Shown piece after piece: positions 1 to 40,700 of a stretch of 64,000 bases of DNA (positions are counted from its first letter, which is position 1; every line of letters begins with the position of its first letter). The notes beneath the pieces are model-generated. The model had not been told where the DNA came from and did no database searches. It worked only from the letters and a program-made list of their open reading frames with translations. Origin of the DNA: Lepisosteus oculatus (lineage: Eukaryota > Chordata > Actinopteri > Semionotiformes > Lepisosteidae); contig NC_090718.1 of assembly GCF_040954835.1 (NCBI RefSeq), positions 12,663,532-12,727,531 of the forward strand, given 5' to 3'. A program made the translations under genes and the position numbers.

Positions 1-3000
1 GGATGGCAATATTTATTAATTTTAGTGTTAAGTAAAGCAGACGGACAGAAATAACGATGCAAAGTCACACATGGCAACGGGAGAAGAGAAGAGCCGGTCT
101 TCGTCTTTGCATCTGCATGGCATGATACTGTGACAACAACCGCGTCCAATAAAGAGCAACAGCACAACGTTACCCTGGGAGACCGAGATTAGACACGATC
201 CCCGCGCAGTGTGTGAGCTGCCATCCACACGCTGGCCAATCACGGTGGCAGGAGTGAGGGTGAGGGCGGGAGCCAGCCACTCAAAGAGCAGCTCTTCAGT
301 GTAACCTCAAGAGGCCATTTGGGAAACTGGGAAGGCTGAGCAAGGGAAGGCAACCCTGCTTAACTAGAATGGTCCCGCGACAGGGAAGTGAATGTGGAAT
401 GACACCCCGACTCTGGGAGGTGGGACAGACGCCATCCCTTGACTTCACATTCACTGGGGAACGAAACAGGAAAAAAGAAAATTGACCAGATAAGTTTCCT
501 GAAATGTACAGCACATACCTTCAGCAGGAGTAGACGTACACAGGGGTTGGGGCATTCGCGTACCAAATGAGTCTTTCAATCTCTCGTTTCTGCAAACGTC
601 AGTGCAAAAGGGAAGGAACGTCGAATTTTTCTACATACCTCTTTGACATGATGCCTGCTTTTGATTTTTTTAATGTTTGCGCGCATTCTTTAACTATGGC
701 ACTTACTGTACGTCTTCATTCCATGTGGTCCTGGCACAGATGTCATGAAATGTGGGCAGAACATTTGTAGCCTAAAGAAATTTCAGACCAGCCCCCCTCC
801 ATCTTCCAAAGTCTAAGTTAAATTGCATAAAAAATAGGCACTTCTGAGTTTAACACTTCAGTGGTGTATTCTAATCAAATTTCCCTTGAATGCATAAACG
901 CGACTAAGATATGGGGCACAATAATCAAAATAATTGCATTAATATACCTCATTAACATGCCACTTTTCATTCCAAAGGACCTCACTGCATATGTGCACGA
1001 GGTGACCCATTTCATCCCCTGGTGAAGTACAGACCCCACCTGGGCGACACACAGCAGCCCCACTGCACAGTGGATCAGGGGGAGGAGTGAGAAATTGCTT
1101 CACCACCCACCCCCCCCGAGCTAAACAGGAAGCTGAGGGAGAGTGGTCAAGCCCGGAGTGAAATTAGCCAGCGCTGTAGGGGCCAAATAGTCTGGACCCC
1201 GGTTTTAAAATCGCATCCGCAGGACGGCAACCCCTGCTGGACGGTGTCCTCAGTCACTGTAGTGGGGCATTAGTTAGGAAACTCTGGCTGACGGTGGGCA
1301 AGATCGCCACCTGTTGGTTCAGCGTCTGCGCTTGCAGCAGCAATCTCGTTTTCCTTAGAGGTCTCTCACCCCAGCACTGGCCAGGCTGGTCTGCTGAGGT
1401 CCAACAAAACCAGACCAAGAGGTGACAAGGCTTATGCAAAAACCTTTGTGGCAGACTACTGACCCGGATAAAAAAGTATGTCAAGATGTGGACTATTTCA
1501 CTATGTAATAAGAAAGCAAATATGTTAAGTTTTCAGTATGAAGCTGAGGTCTTCACATACTTCAAAGTGATGCTTTCCTCGCAGATTTTATAAATCAAGA
1601 AATATTGATATTTAGTTGTTAGGAACATATACAGTATGTCTAATTATATACTGTATATACAGAGAGACATCCAATAAACGAGTGCTGAAAGCAATTGCAT
1701 TTGTTCCATTTTTGTAGATGGGACTAACTTTATCACATTTTATTTTTCGAAGAACCCCGAATCCAAAGGTACTGGACATTTGCAGGGTCAACAAAAGAAA
1801 AGGGGGCAGGGCGTCTCGGCCTGGCTCCCTTGTCGGGTTTCAAATCTGTCACCTCGTGAGGCTTTCTGGGCTCTGCAAGATGGTGACAATCGCAGAGTTC
1901 GTTAGCGTTCGTTCACTGGACATGAAGAGCTCTTCCTTCTCAGTGGTGAGAAGCCACACCCAAGCCGTTCCAACAGACGAGACCGGATCTCTTTCCTCAC
2001 TCCAGGCACAGGGAGGAACAAGAAGCCAGGATTTAAAGCCAGTTCTCCATAATGCAACCTACGTCTTTGTAGTTTCTTTCAATCCATACATTCTGAAGGC
2101 ATTATTTTATCAGAGAAGGGCAGTAGAGTTTTAAGAGGAAAAGCTGGACATGGGTGTTTTTACCTTTCTCAAAACGTTTTGAAGAGTCTACAGGATTATT
2201 TCCAAATACCTCTTGTTGTCCCTATATAACATTCAGGCTTCATTCTCTGTATCTGGATCTTGTATTTCTGATACCAGTTTCAAACGAAACTGGTTATTAA
2301 GAAATTGTAATATAACAATATTAATTGAAACTGCAAGGAAATTGTACTGGATCCATTCGCATTTATGTTTTCTATGCCCTTCAGTATACATTTATGCTTG
2401 AACTTGAAATGTGACCTTGTCATTTAAATACATGAACAAATTAACGAATGGAAGCTCATGAATGTGATGAGGAAAATTCCAATGACTGTATGTATCAGTG
2501 TGTTGTAGCTAAGTTTTTCCCCTTGGCTACTTAAAGACAGGCAATGATTGCTTCAGAGTAAAAAAAACAGAGAAAATTGAGATTTTTCTGGCCACAAATC
2601 AGTTCTGAAACACATTTCATGACTATTTTTGATGCACTGGTAGATAAAGAGAAAGAAATAAAATAGTGTGAAAACAAAACAAGCACAATGTTCCAATGAA
2701 GGCTTCAAAGCATTAACCTGAATAGAAAATATTAAATATTTGTTTTCAGTTTTTCAAATTTAAAGGATACCTTCAATTTGTTATGGTAGACATACTGATT
2801 TTGAGTTGTTTTAATTTAGATTTGTGTTATAAGGCTGCAATATAAACAGAAATTAGGGTGGAATGAATGTACAAGACTCATCCTCAAATTTTTTGGACGA
2901 AGGCTGGAATCACAGTAAATATTACATTGTTCTCATTCTGCGTCTGTAAGTTCAAATGGATACAAGTAGAATGGCAGCTGTTCCGAAGTGAATTTTGTCT

Positions 3001-5260
3001 TTTGTTAACCATATAGTGCTTTTCAGAACTAGTAACATTTTCTTTTGAAATCGCTGGGAAAAGATTAAAGCATTAAGCAAGATAAAAATGCACTTCTGAC
3101 AGTGGTCATATTCATATTCACTTGCAAAGACATCAGTCCAAACATTATGGCAATAATTTTTCTTTAATGGTATAAGCTTTTTGTTACATTGTTTGTCCAC
3201 AATATTCTTTGAAATTACAGACTGAGAACAAAATTCAGGTTCTTCCATTTTCAACCCAGAGGGAAGAAGTCTAAGTGCAGGTCAGCCTCGTTTTGAATCA
3301 CTTCTCTAGATAGGAGAAATCGATTTGGTGTGTGTGTATGTTTTAATTACTGAATGTTTACACAACAAAATTGAACAGAAAGAGAACAATCTCACATGAG
3401 AGACTACACAATTATTTACAACTTACAGTAGAAATACTACAGCTTTGCCTGTACATTTTGCTGTTGTTCAAAATTGCATTCCTCATGTTTGAGCACTTAG
3501 GTATAGTTTTTTTGGTCATTCTATTGAATGGCTGTGTTGCTCCTGGACAAAATTAAAACCTTCAAGATAATATCATATTGCAATAAGTCCTTCTGTTCAG
3601 CATACACCGATAGTTTTAGAAAGATGAAAGGTGTTTTTGAAAACTCATCATTAGGCTCCTGGGTGCTGGATGTTCTGCACAAATTATCCACAGATCGTTT
3701 CTCCCTATTGTGAAAACAGAAAATTCAGGCCGTTTTGCTAGCTTTGCAAACTAAGGAGACAGAAGATCGGGCCTTTTAAGCTTTTCTCGGTTACTCCTAA
3801 GTCACAACGGTCTTGATGTCAGCATCAAAAAAACAGCTCTTCTCAAGACGATGAAGCAGCAACAGGCGTCCAAAATCTCGCTCCGGCTGTTTCCAGCAGT
3901 TCCTTCAGCACACACCCTTGCCTACTCCTGAAACAAGCCTGAGTGAGCTTGTCTAGGCTCCTCATCCAAAATACATCAAGTATTAAAAGAGCGATTAGGG
4001 CTCAGGCTGTCTTCTTTTTTGAAACTCAAGATGTGCTTTCTTCATTCTGGTCTGTTTGTTTTTTTTCCCTTCAGGCTAACTTCTTTATTTAGGTTTTGCT
4101 TTCCAGACGCTAACACCACACCGAGCCACACTCTGCACATCGATCTCTTTGTACGCTCCACTCCTTCTGTCCCAAGCAAAACATTCGGGCTCAGTAGTTT
4201 CATTCATCAATACTTAACGACGTGGAGTCATTCTTCATCTGACAAGGCTAACGTCAGCGCTGACGGGTACAGAAGCCTCTGTCCGACGGGAGAGCAGCTG
4301 CAGTTTCTGAAAAACCCTTTGATAATAAGCAAGTCTGAATTATTATTTGTTTGCTCGTCTGCTACGTTTCTGGTCATTCGCGATTACAGCTGGTTTTAAT
4401 CCCATGGCACTTTTTAATCCTTTTTCATGTGAAACCCCCACCTTTTAGGTCTTTGCTATAGTAAGTACATTTCATTGTTTGGTATATTGGTTGTCATTTT
4501 CATCCATGATGGGGGTTACAAGAAGCACTTTCTGCATGTTATTAGACTAAAGGTTGTTCATTTCCCTCCACAATTCCATGTTAGTAAGAAGAACTGAAAT
4601 ATCAAAACTGAAAGAAATAAAACCTAGAAAAATACCGGTTTGCCCTCCTTCTTTAGTTTGGCATTCATTTTTTTTACAGTTTGAAAAAGACGAAAACTGC
4701 AATCCATAGAATTAGCTGTTTAATACCAAAAAAAGGCTTTCAATCAGTATTAAGGTGGAAACGTAATTCAATTACTGCGTTCTGTTCATGAGTTGCCGAA
4801 AAATAAATGTTTCTCTGTCTATATAGTTCAGAAGGTGAGCCAATTAAGGAGTTTCAATTAAATTCCCTGGTTTAACTGAAATTGTGATATAAGCAAAAGA
4901 TTGTCTAAATAGTAAGTGCATACTGAGTATGTCAATTATTTTCGCTTGTCAGTCTTTCACATCTTCTTAGTTTTGAAGCAAGGGTGCTTTCTAGGCAGTT
5001 CAGGAAACTTTTTGCCCAGTTTCTGAAACAAACCGGAAGGAAATTTAAATTGTTCCTTCAACTGTTCTTTCAGAATGTTGAACTAAGGAAAGGAATAACA
5101 TCAAATTTGTTAGCATTAAAATGTCGCATTAATTAGAATGTACAGAATAAACAGAATAAAAAAAATATATTTTGCTTGCTCATCGTGTGATTTTTAAGGA
5201 TGTGGGTATTAAAAAAGGGAAAGATACAGACACAGTATACAACCAATATCCCTATAAAAC
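1..5260. other. Gene-free flank, nothing recognised
   Basis: This is AT-rich sequence downstream of the glb1l2-like gene. No open frame here resembles a family I know. The longest ones, at 1718-2134 and 4019-4399, are low-complexity and lack flanking splice signals in a consistent phase. I saw no clear repeat family either. Part of it could be a long 3' UTR or the flank of another gene beyond the left edge. Confidence 0.5.
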
Positions 5261-5263
5261 ATT

Positions 5264-5269
5264 TTTATT
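5264..5269 (-). terminator. Candidate poly(A) signal for the glb1l2-like gene
   Basis: The plus strand reads TTTATT, which is AATAAA on the minus strand. It is the first canonical signal downstream of the stop at 6369 and would give a 3' UTR of about 1.1 kb. An ATTAAA variant lies closer, at 6003-6008. Which is used cannot be told from sequence. Confidence 0.3.
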
Positions 5270-6368
5270 TGTTCACTGTTTTTTTTTTCCAGGCAGTGTT
5301 CTCAAAGATTATAGGTTGAAACATTTGCCAGACCTTCGATGAAAACAATAGCTTTGAGTCACTTAGTTGTACTTTAGTGTTAACAATTGTTTTAATAAAG
5401 CCCTATACAGAAAACCAACAATGTGACAAGCACAAAAGAAGTTCATTTTGCCCACATTATTTAACAACCTGAATTTGTACACAACAATTAATCTAGTGAG
5501 AATAGTATAAGCTAAGAATATGGCCATGACGCTTGTATTGTGTCATTTCTCAGTGATGCAGAGATTTTCATTTAAAAAAAACTTTAAAAGATAGAAGTTT
5601 CAAATTTAAGAAGGCTGGCGTTTTACAGCAAATTATTATATACACATCGAATAACTTCTATCTGTGGAATATTAAAAGTAGCAAAATATTCTTATTTTTC
5701 AGGAGGATAAAAAGCATTAAATAATTACATAAATAAAACCTGTACAAAAAGGCAGCCTGACAAAATACAATCAAAATGGTTTTTGACCCCACATTTTCAA
5801 ACAATTTTCATTCAAATGTTTTCTGAAATACACATTTTCAATGATAATCCCATTTTATGAAGAAATATAAACATATGAGGACTGCATATTTACATATACA
5901 CTGAGAGGTATTAAAAATGCAACATATGAACTACTGTAATAGCATTTGCTCTGTTGTTCATGCCTCTCAGGATACATACAAATGCTAAAGGAAACCCAGC
6001 ATTTTAATGTTAGGAATTTGGGATCTGCTAGCAGTCAAGAGTAAAAATAATGATCACCAATACCTGCACACAGGAGGTCCTTGCAGAAGGACCAACAAAA
6101 ATCAGGAATACAAATAAGTACCAAATGTAAGACATGCAAGTGCATATACAAATTCCCAAACAAAAAGGTCTTAATGACAAGGTAGATTGGGTAACAATCT
6201 TCTAGGTTGCATATATCAATCATGACCACAAGTTGGTTTGATTACTGAAAAAGTCATGCGTTTTTCTGAAATTGTAAAAAAAAGAACATTCAATGGGGCA
6301 TCCAGTCTAGAGAAGCTACAGGACAGTACACGGCATTTTGAAAAATAAACCAGCTTGATCTTTCTCCA

Positions 6369-34858
<28,490 letters not shown>

Positions 34859-36478
34859 CGATGTGTCACTTTCTCTGCGGAATCTCTCCAGGAAACGTAT
34901 GTTTCATTTACACAGCCACAGATCTAACAGGAGAGGATGTTTTGCAAAACTGCGATACATTAAACAACAGACAAGTGCAACTTTCGAGTAGTGTAAGGCG
35001 CACTATGCTCGCTCTTTCCACAGGAAAATGTCAGTTCCGGAGGGCTGGGAGGTGTTAGTATGCCACTTACGTACCGCCCAGAAAATGCACAGGCGTCAGG
35101 GGTAACTGAGCCGGCGGGGAGACTTGATAGTGGTCTCAGATGTGTGACGGAAGATGTGTTTTATGTCTGTTGTCGGTGCACATGAAGCTTTATTTGAGGT
35201 GATTTTCGCCATTGGATTTGCACATAATACAGTATATCTGAGCTCACCCCCTGTAACTCTCGCAGGAGACCGTCTCTGAAATCCGTTCTGCATTTATTCA
35301 TTCTGCGGTAAAAATGTTTTGAGAGGGCATTTAAAAAGCTGGGCTTCGACTGTGCCCCCAACCCCAGGCAGTGAGAGTCAGAGCAGGGCGAGGCTGTGTT
35401 TCAGATAGTTTCTAGACTAGAAGGTGATGGTGCAGCTCTCCTCACGCAAAGAGATTGCAAAACACGACTGCAGTCCAGTTGCACAAATTTTCACCTGTTA
35501 CCCACACAGCTTCCGTGCGCTTCATACCCCTTAGATTTCAATACTTACCAACGCTAAACCATAGCCACTGTAGCCTGAAGGAAGATTGGTGCAAATGTGT
35601 ATAGCCTTAACCTTTGGCGCACTGATGTAATTTGCTACCACACTAAATATCCAAATCTATTAGCAACTGACATAGTCTGAGCAGTATACTGTCCATCGAA
35701 AGAGATTTTACAATCTTCAGTATTCAATATAGGAAAAAGTATAGTATAGGAGAGAATAAACGCTATTAAGATATCTTCATGTTCCCCCTAAGAGAAGGTA
35801 AACATCTCAAGGCTCGACTGGAAACTCCTGGACTCTATTTCCGCTCGATGCAAACCCACTCACTCCCCACCAGATAAGGATTGGCAATGAGAGCAAAATA
35901 AAAGCAACGCAAAGGTGAAACGCAAATTTTCACTGCCAGCGAGTCCAGATCTCCGTCAACTACAGTATACAGCAGCTCTGCTTCTTTGCATTTAATCAGA
36001 CACACGGGGAACATCAGATTGCTAAACAGCCCAGTTACACAAAGCACGGCTTCAACCTTCTGATGTTGCCAGTGGTCAGAAACAGAGCGAAACCGGGCTT
36101 GACCCACACTGGGACAGGAAACCGGGTTGCGGTTGTTCATGGTCTGAGTCGACCACTAGAGGGTGCTCTTCTCTTTTAAGCAGAATTTCTACTCCTATTC
36201 CCATTAAGGTGCAAGGGAGTTTTTAAAAAGGACACAGCTAGGAAATACTGAGACATGCTAGTTAAAAGCCTCTTTGAAAGAACAAGTACAGTAGTTGCTT
36301 GCTGATGTTCGCCTTTTACGGCTACATCCAGAACTCTTCTGATTAGGGTATGATATTGGTGACAATTTGGTGACATCCAGGTGGATGCTGCACATTGGTG
36401 GTGGTGGAGGGGAGTCCCCATTACCTGTAAAGCGCTTTGAGTGGAGTGTCCAGAAAAAGCGCTATATAAGTGTAAGCA

Positions 36479-36517
<39 letters not shown>

Positions 36518-37778
36518 AATAATAATAATAATAATTTTAATTTCCTTTTCACACAAAAGCACAGAAGATACTGGTATTAAATGCAAAATCGCCCCCCACC
36601 CGGCCAAACAGAGAAACACAATTGCAGAACTGTTACTCTCGCACCAGTAACAGAGCGCTTGAACTCGGCAGACGGGGTCACTGCAGGTCAAAGGCACCGT
36701 GCACGGTCATGTGATCACCCGAAAAACAAGGCGCTATATGATATAGTATATCTCCGGAACGAAAGCAGGTCAAACGCTACTTTCAACGGCACAAACAGCA
36801 CTAATGAATGAGGTGGACTTAATTGTTTGTGCTGTCTGGGGGGGGGGGCAACTTCACGGAGCTAGATAAATGTGTTAAAATACTGTTACTCTTTAATTTT
36901 TGAATCAGGAAAATGAGTTTTATCTTCTCGTCTTATGGGTGTATTTGTATCCACTTTTAAGTTGCCGTTTTTGGGGTGAACGACTACGCACTCAAGTGTA
37001 GCTATTTTATTTCTAAATGTAACGTTTTACCAAGGGCTGTGTATTAAAGTACACAATACTTGTCATGAAAACCGTCGGCGACGTTTATGTTTTTATCATA
37101 ACTTTGACAACAAAAAGAGAGACTCACGAACCACATTCAAAGCTTGTGACCTTTGCCTCGATTTCACTCGGAACCAGGAAATACATCCCCGTAGAGCCTG
37201 CCCCTCCACCGACACTAAACCAAGCCTCTTTCTTCCTATTGGCCACAGGTCCCATCTATCACCGCAAACGGCGCTACGGCTTGAATTCACAAAACACTTT
37301 AGTGATCACAAGTCCCATAAGTGCTTTTTCTGCGAAGACCTTTACGGAAATTGCGGAACCCCCTGTGACAGCTGAAGGACTTCGGTCTTTCCAAATGGAA
37401 TCGGGACCAGCGTGCTGTTGTGACACTTTCAAGAAGTTCTGAAGCTTTCATTCATATTTGTATTTAAAAATCCTCTCCTTTCGCCCATGTAATCGGGCGC
37501 GTTGGGATGATCTAACTCTAGGAAAAGCATGGTGTTGCTTTAACTTCTGAAGAAGCTGAGGAAATAATCATGAACGTACCATTAGGTTGCTTTTAAGTTA
37601 ACTTTTTATGACATTTTTTCACTTGACTTAAACTACGTTTTTGCAGTTTGTGTCTATCTTGGGTTGTTTCGATGTATTATTATACAGAGTGCCACATGGA
37701 TTGCAGTATTTGACTTTGCATCGGCTACACGTTGCCTTTTCGCTGTTCCTATACATTTGATTTCTCCGAGCAGTTGCA
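34859..37778. promoter_or_regulatory. Divergent intergenic region between the glb1l2-like gene and ilvbl
   Basis: The two genes start 2.9 kb apart on opposite strands. CpG-containing stretches flank both starts (34,600-35,100 and 37,050-37,450), and an inverted CCAAT box (CTATTGGCCAC) is at about 37,237. The middle contains a 5S-SINE tail at 36365-36535. No coding sequence is recognised; open frames such as 37065-37442 have no family resemblance. Confidence 0.5.
36365..36537 (+). mobile_element. 3' part of a 5S-derived SINE with ATT/AAT repeat
   Basis: TCCAGGTGGATGCTGCACAT, GAGGGGAGTCCCCATTACC and CTTTGAGTGGAGTGTCCAG, then CGCTATATAAGTGTAAGCAA, form the SINE3-like tail. The following (ATT)n switches to (AAT)n, making a self-complementary microsatellite at 36478-36535. 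Confidence 0.8.
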
Positions 37779-40700
37779 ATGGATTACTGGAGTAGTATTA
37801 TTACAGCGCTTGGGTGCCTCTGCGGTTGCGCTTGTGCGATTTTGGCGTTTGCAGTATACAAGCTTGGAGTCATCTACCAGTTCTTCCACAAGGTAAGTGC
37901 CTGTTCTGCTGGCTTCGTTTAGGACAGCGGGTTTGTCCGACCCGTCATTAAATCGTTTCTTTCTGAAACTCTGAAACTGTTTCTCACTGTGACCATTTAG
38001 GCAGGCCATTTGTTAAACTAAGACTAAATTAACAAAGCCAGAGAATGTCTGGTACCCGAGTTTGAGAATACACCTATTTTGTGAATACACAGGAAGTGTG
38101 CTCCTCCACGACCAGGATTAGAAATCCCTTGACTGGCCCTTCGGGAATGGAGTTCTATGAATGGAACAGATTACTTTATCTTTTGTCTTTAGATGTAACT
38201 CTGCTTCTTAAGAAACAGGTTACCTATAGGACTGACTGGGTTGGGGGTCTCTAGCAGGCCCTTGCTTTGGAGCTTAGGGGGTCAGTACAGTTGAGAAGAG
38301 ATGCCTGAGTTGGGAGAGTGTAGTGGTTTCCATTCACTGGGGTGTCCTGCCAGGTGCGGATTCACACATGCTCGACCAGTTTAGCAGGTAAGGGGAGCAG
38401 ACTCAAGTCTTTCGAAATCCTGCTCTTCGCTCCCTCTTGGGTGAGTGTGTGAGTGGTTTCGGCAGTTTGGACATGAAAAGTTGGAAAGTTCTTTAGTTCT
38501 TTCGCCACCTAGGGGGACCGCGTGTCTCTGTGGTCATGAATAGAGCAGGAGACACTTCTTTACCCAAAGTGGTGTGGGAGTGTGGAACAGGTTTCCCGCC
38601 TTGTTGCTGAAGCTGATACTCTGGCTTCTTTCAAGAAAAAAAATAGGATGAGATCCTCCACTCAGGACAGGAGATGCTTCTTATCACAAAGGGTGTCCGG
38701 AACAAGCTGCCCAGCTGTGTTGTTGAAGCCGATACCCTGGCTTCCTTTAGATTTACTTAAATTACCATTCATTATTCAGGTAATTGGAGTAGGAGCCTCC
38801 TACTCCTAGCATCACCTTTCACGAAAACCTGATCAAGTCTCAGAATCAAAGGGTCAACAACTGGAAGTCATTTTCCAGAAGGTCAAAGGGCAGTTCCCTC
38901 TGCTATAGGGCAATCTGCATCCTGTTTCATTGGCGTTCCTCAGTAAACTACCTGAAGAAAGGTTTGGGCTTAGTTCTGCAAAGCAGTGCAAAGGGCCAGG
39001 TGAGTTTCCATGGCCCGGCTCTATAGGCTTTCCAGAACTAAGACTTTCTAGGACCTGGGCTGGCTGCTCAAGACAAGCCTAAAAACCCGGTCTGCGTGTC
39101 CCTGCGGTCTCGTAGGCGGAGTCAAAGAGCCCGCGCCATGGTGGCGAGAGTGTGGCGGAAGTCCTGCGCTCCCACGGCGTGAAGTTCGTGTTCACCCTGG
39201 TGGGCGGCCACATCTCGCCCATCCTGGTGGCCTGCGAGAAGCTGGGCATCCGCATCGTGGACACCCGGCACGAAGCCACCGCCGTGTTCGCCGCGGACGC
39301 CGTCGCCAGGATGTCCGGTGAGATCCGCACTGGTTGCTCGGTAACCCCACCCCCGACCCCTGACCCCCGACCTTGACCCGGACCTGTATCTGCGCAGGTT
39401 TCCCTTTTCTTGGAATTGTCCCACCCAGTGCCAGCTTTTAAGCAACCCGCTGCAGAGATCGTGCTGTGCTTGGTTTGGTAGATTTTGCAGGAAAGCACAA
39501 AACGCCCACCTCATCCGTTGTTTCTGTTGGATTTCAAGCTTTCCTGCGCTCTGTCAGACTGCAGACAGGTGGAGAGCGCTGCAGGCCGAGAAACAGACCA
39601 AACGTCAGGTTGTTCTTGCACGTTTCTTTCCCACTTCAAGCTTTAATTCAGCTGCTTTAGGAGAATCAGAAGGCCCATCCCGCCCTAGATCCTGCAGTAG
39701 CAGGAGGCTATACTGTGTCACTGGCATGCGGGAGGACTGTGTGTGTAACGAAGGGTTAATTCCATCGTCTCTGTATCTCTCTCTCCCTTGGCCAGGGACC
39801 GTTGGCGTCGCCGCGGTGACTGCAGGACCAGGCCTGACCAATACCGTGACGGCAGTGAAGAACGCACAGATGGCCGAGTCTCCCCTGCTTCTGATAGGGG
39901 GAGCAGCAGCTACTTTGCTGCAGGTTAGCTGTTGACCTTTCCTGTACCCGTGCAGAAACAATTTCGAGAGCCGGGACTCGAGCATACGGTCCTGTATTTG
40001 TCTGTCAAAATAAAAATGGAAGGTGTTAACCGGCCTTTCTAAGTCCATACCCGTCGGTCACCTTTTTCTCTGGGGGGCGGGGGGGGGTTGTAAGGGGTAG
40101 TTATTTCTTCGACAAATGATTTTACACTTTGCCCCCACCGTGAACCTTGTCTGAAACGTATACTGTAAAACATCCTGTCCCTGAAGCCTGGGATACGAAT
40201 CCCTGTAGTCAGCACGTTCTGACGTTGTGATTGCAGAAAACAGAAAATCAGACACTTTTTACATGTCTTTTTCTGCACCTTACAGCTTCAAAAGCATGTA
40301 CGATTACTATTAAATTAATTTCAGATTTTATTTCGGAATTGTAAAATCCTAACTCTGTACGGAATGAGCAGGAATTTGCATTGCAAAGCCGGCTGTTCCC
40401 GGAACCAAAGATATTTTACTGGAGAGCCCAGGAAAAAGTGACATGATCGTGGTTTTTTTTTTTCATTCAAAAGTTTTCCATCGAAAGAACAGAGGTGTGT
40501 GTAGTGGTTTGAGATGAGAGCTCGTAGCTGACGGCATGTTCGGAGTGGCGTGCGTTGCTGATGGCAGTCTGTGGATTTCCCCAGTGGGTGCTGCGTGTGT
40601 GGGGTACTGTACCTCCTCTCTGAGTAACCCTCCCACCTCCTGTGTTCGCAGGGTCGGGGGGCTCTGCAGGACATCGACCAGCTGTCGCTGTTCCGCCCGC

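Noticed and set aside
1718-2134. 138-codon plus-strand frame in the left flank
   Set aside because: No family resemblance, no splice context and no supporting neighbours.
36441-36697. Open frames through the ATT/AAT repeat on both strands
   Set aside because: They encode homopolymeric Leu, Ile or Asn runs caused by the microsatellite.
37065-37442. 125-codon frame upstream of ilvbl
   Set aside because: It lies in the CpG-containing promoter region and resembles nothing known; the true ilvbl start at 37779 is well supported.
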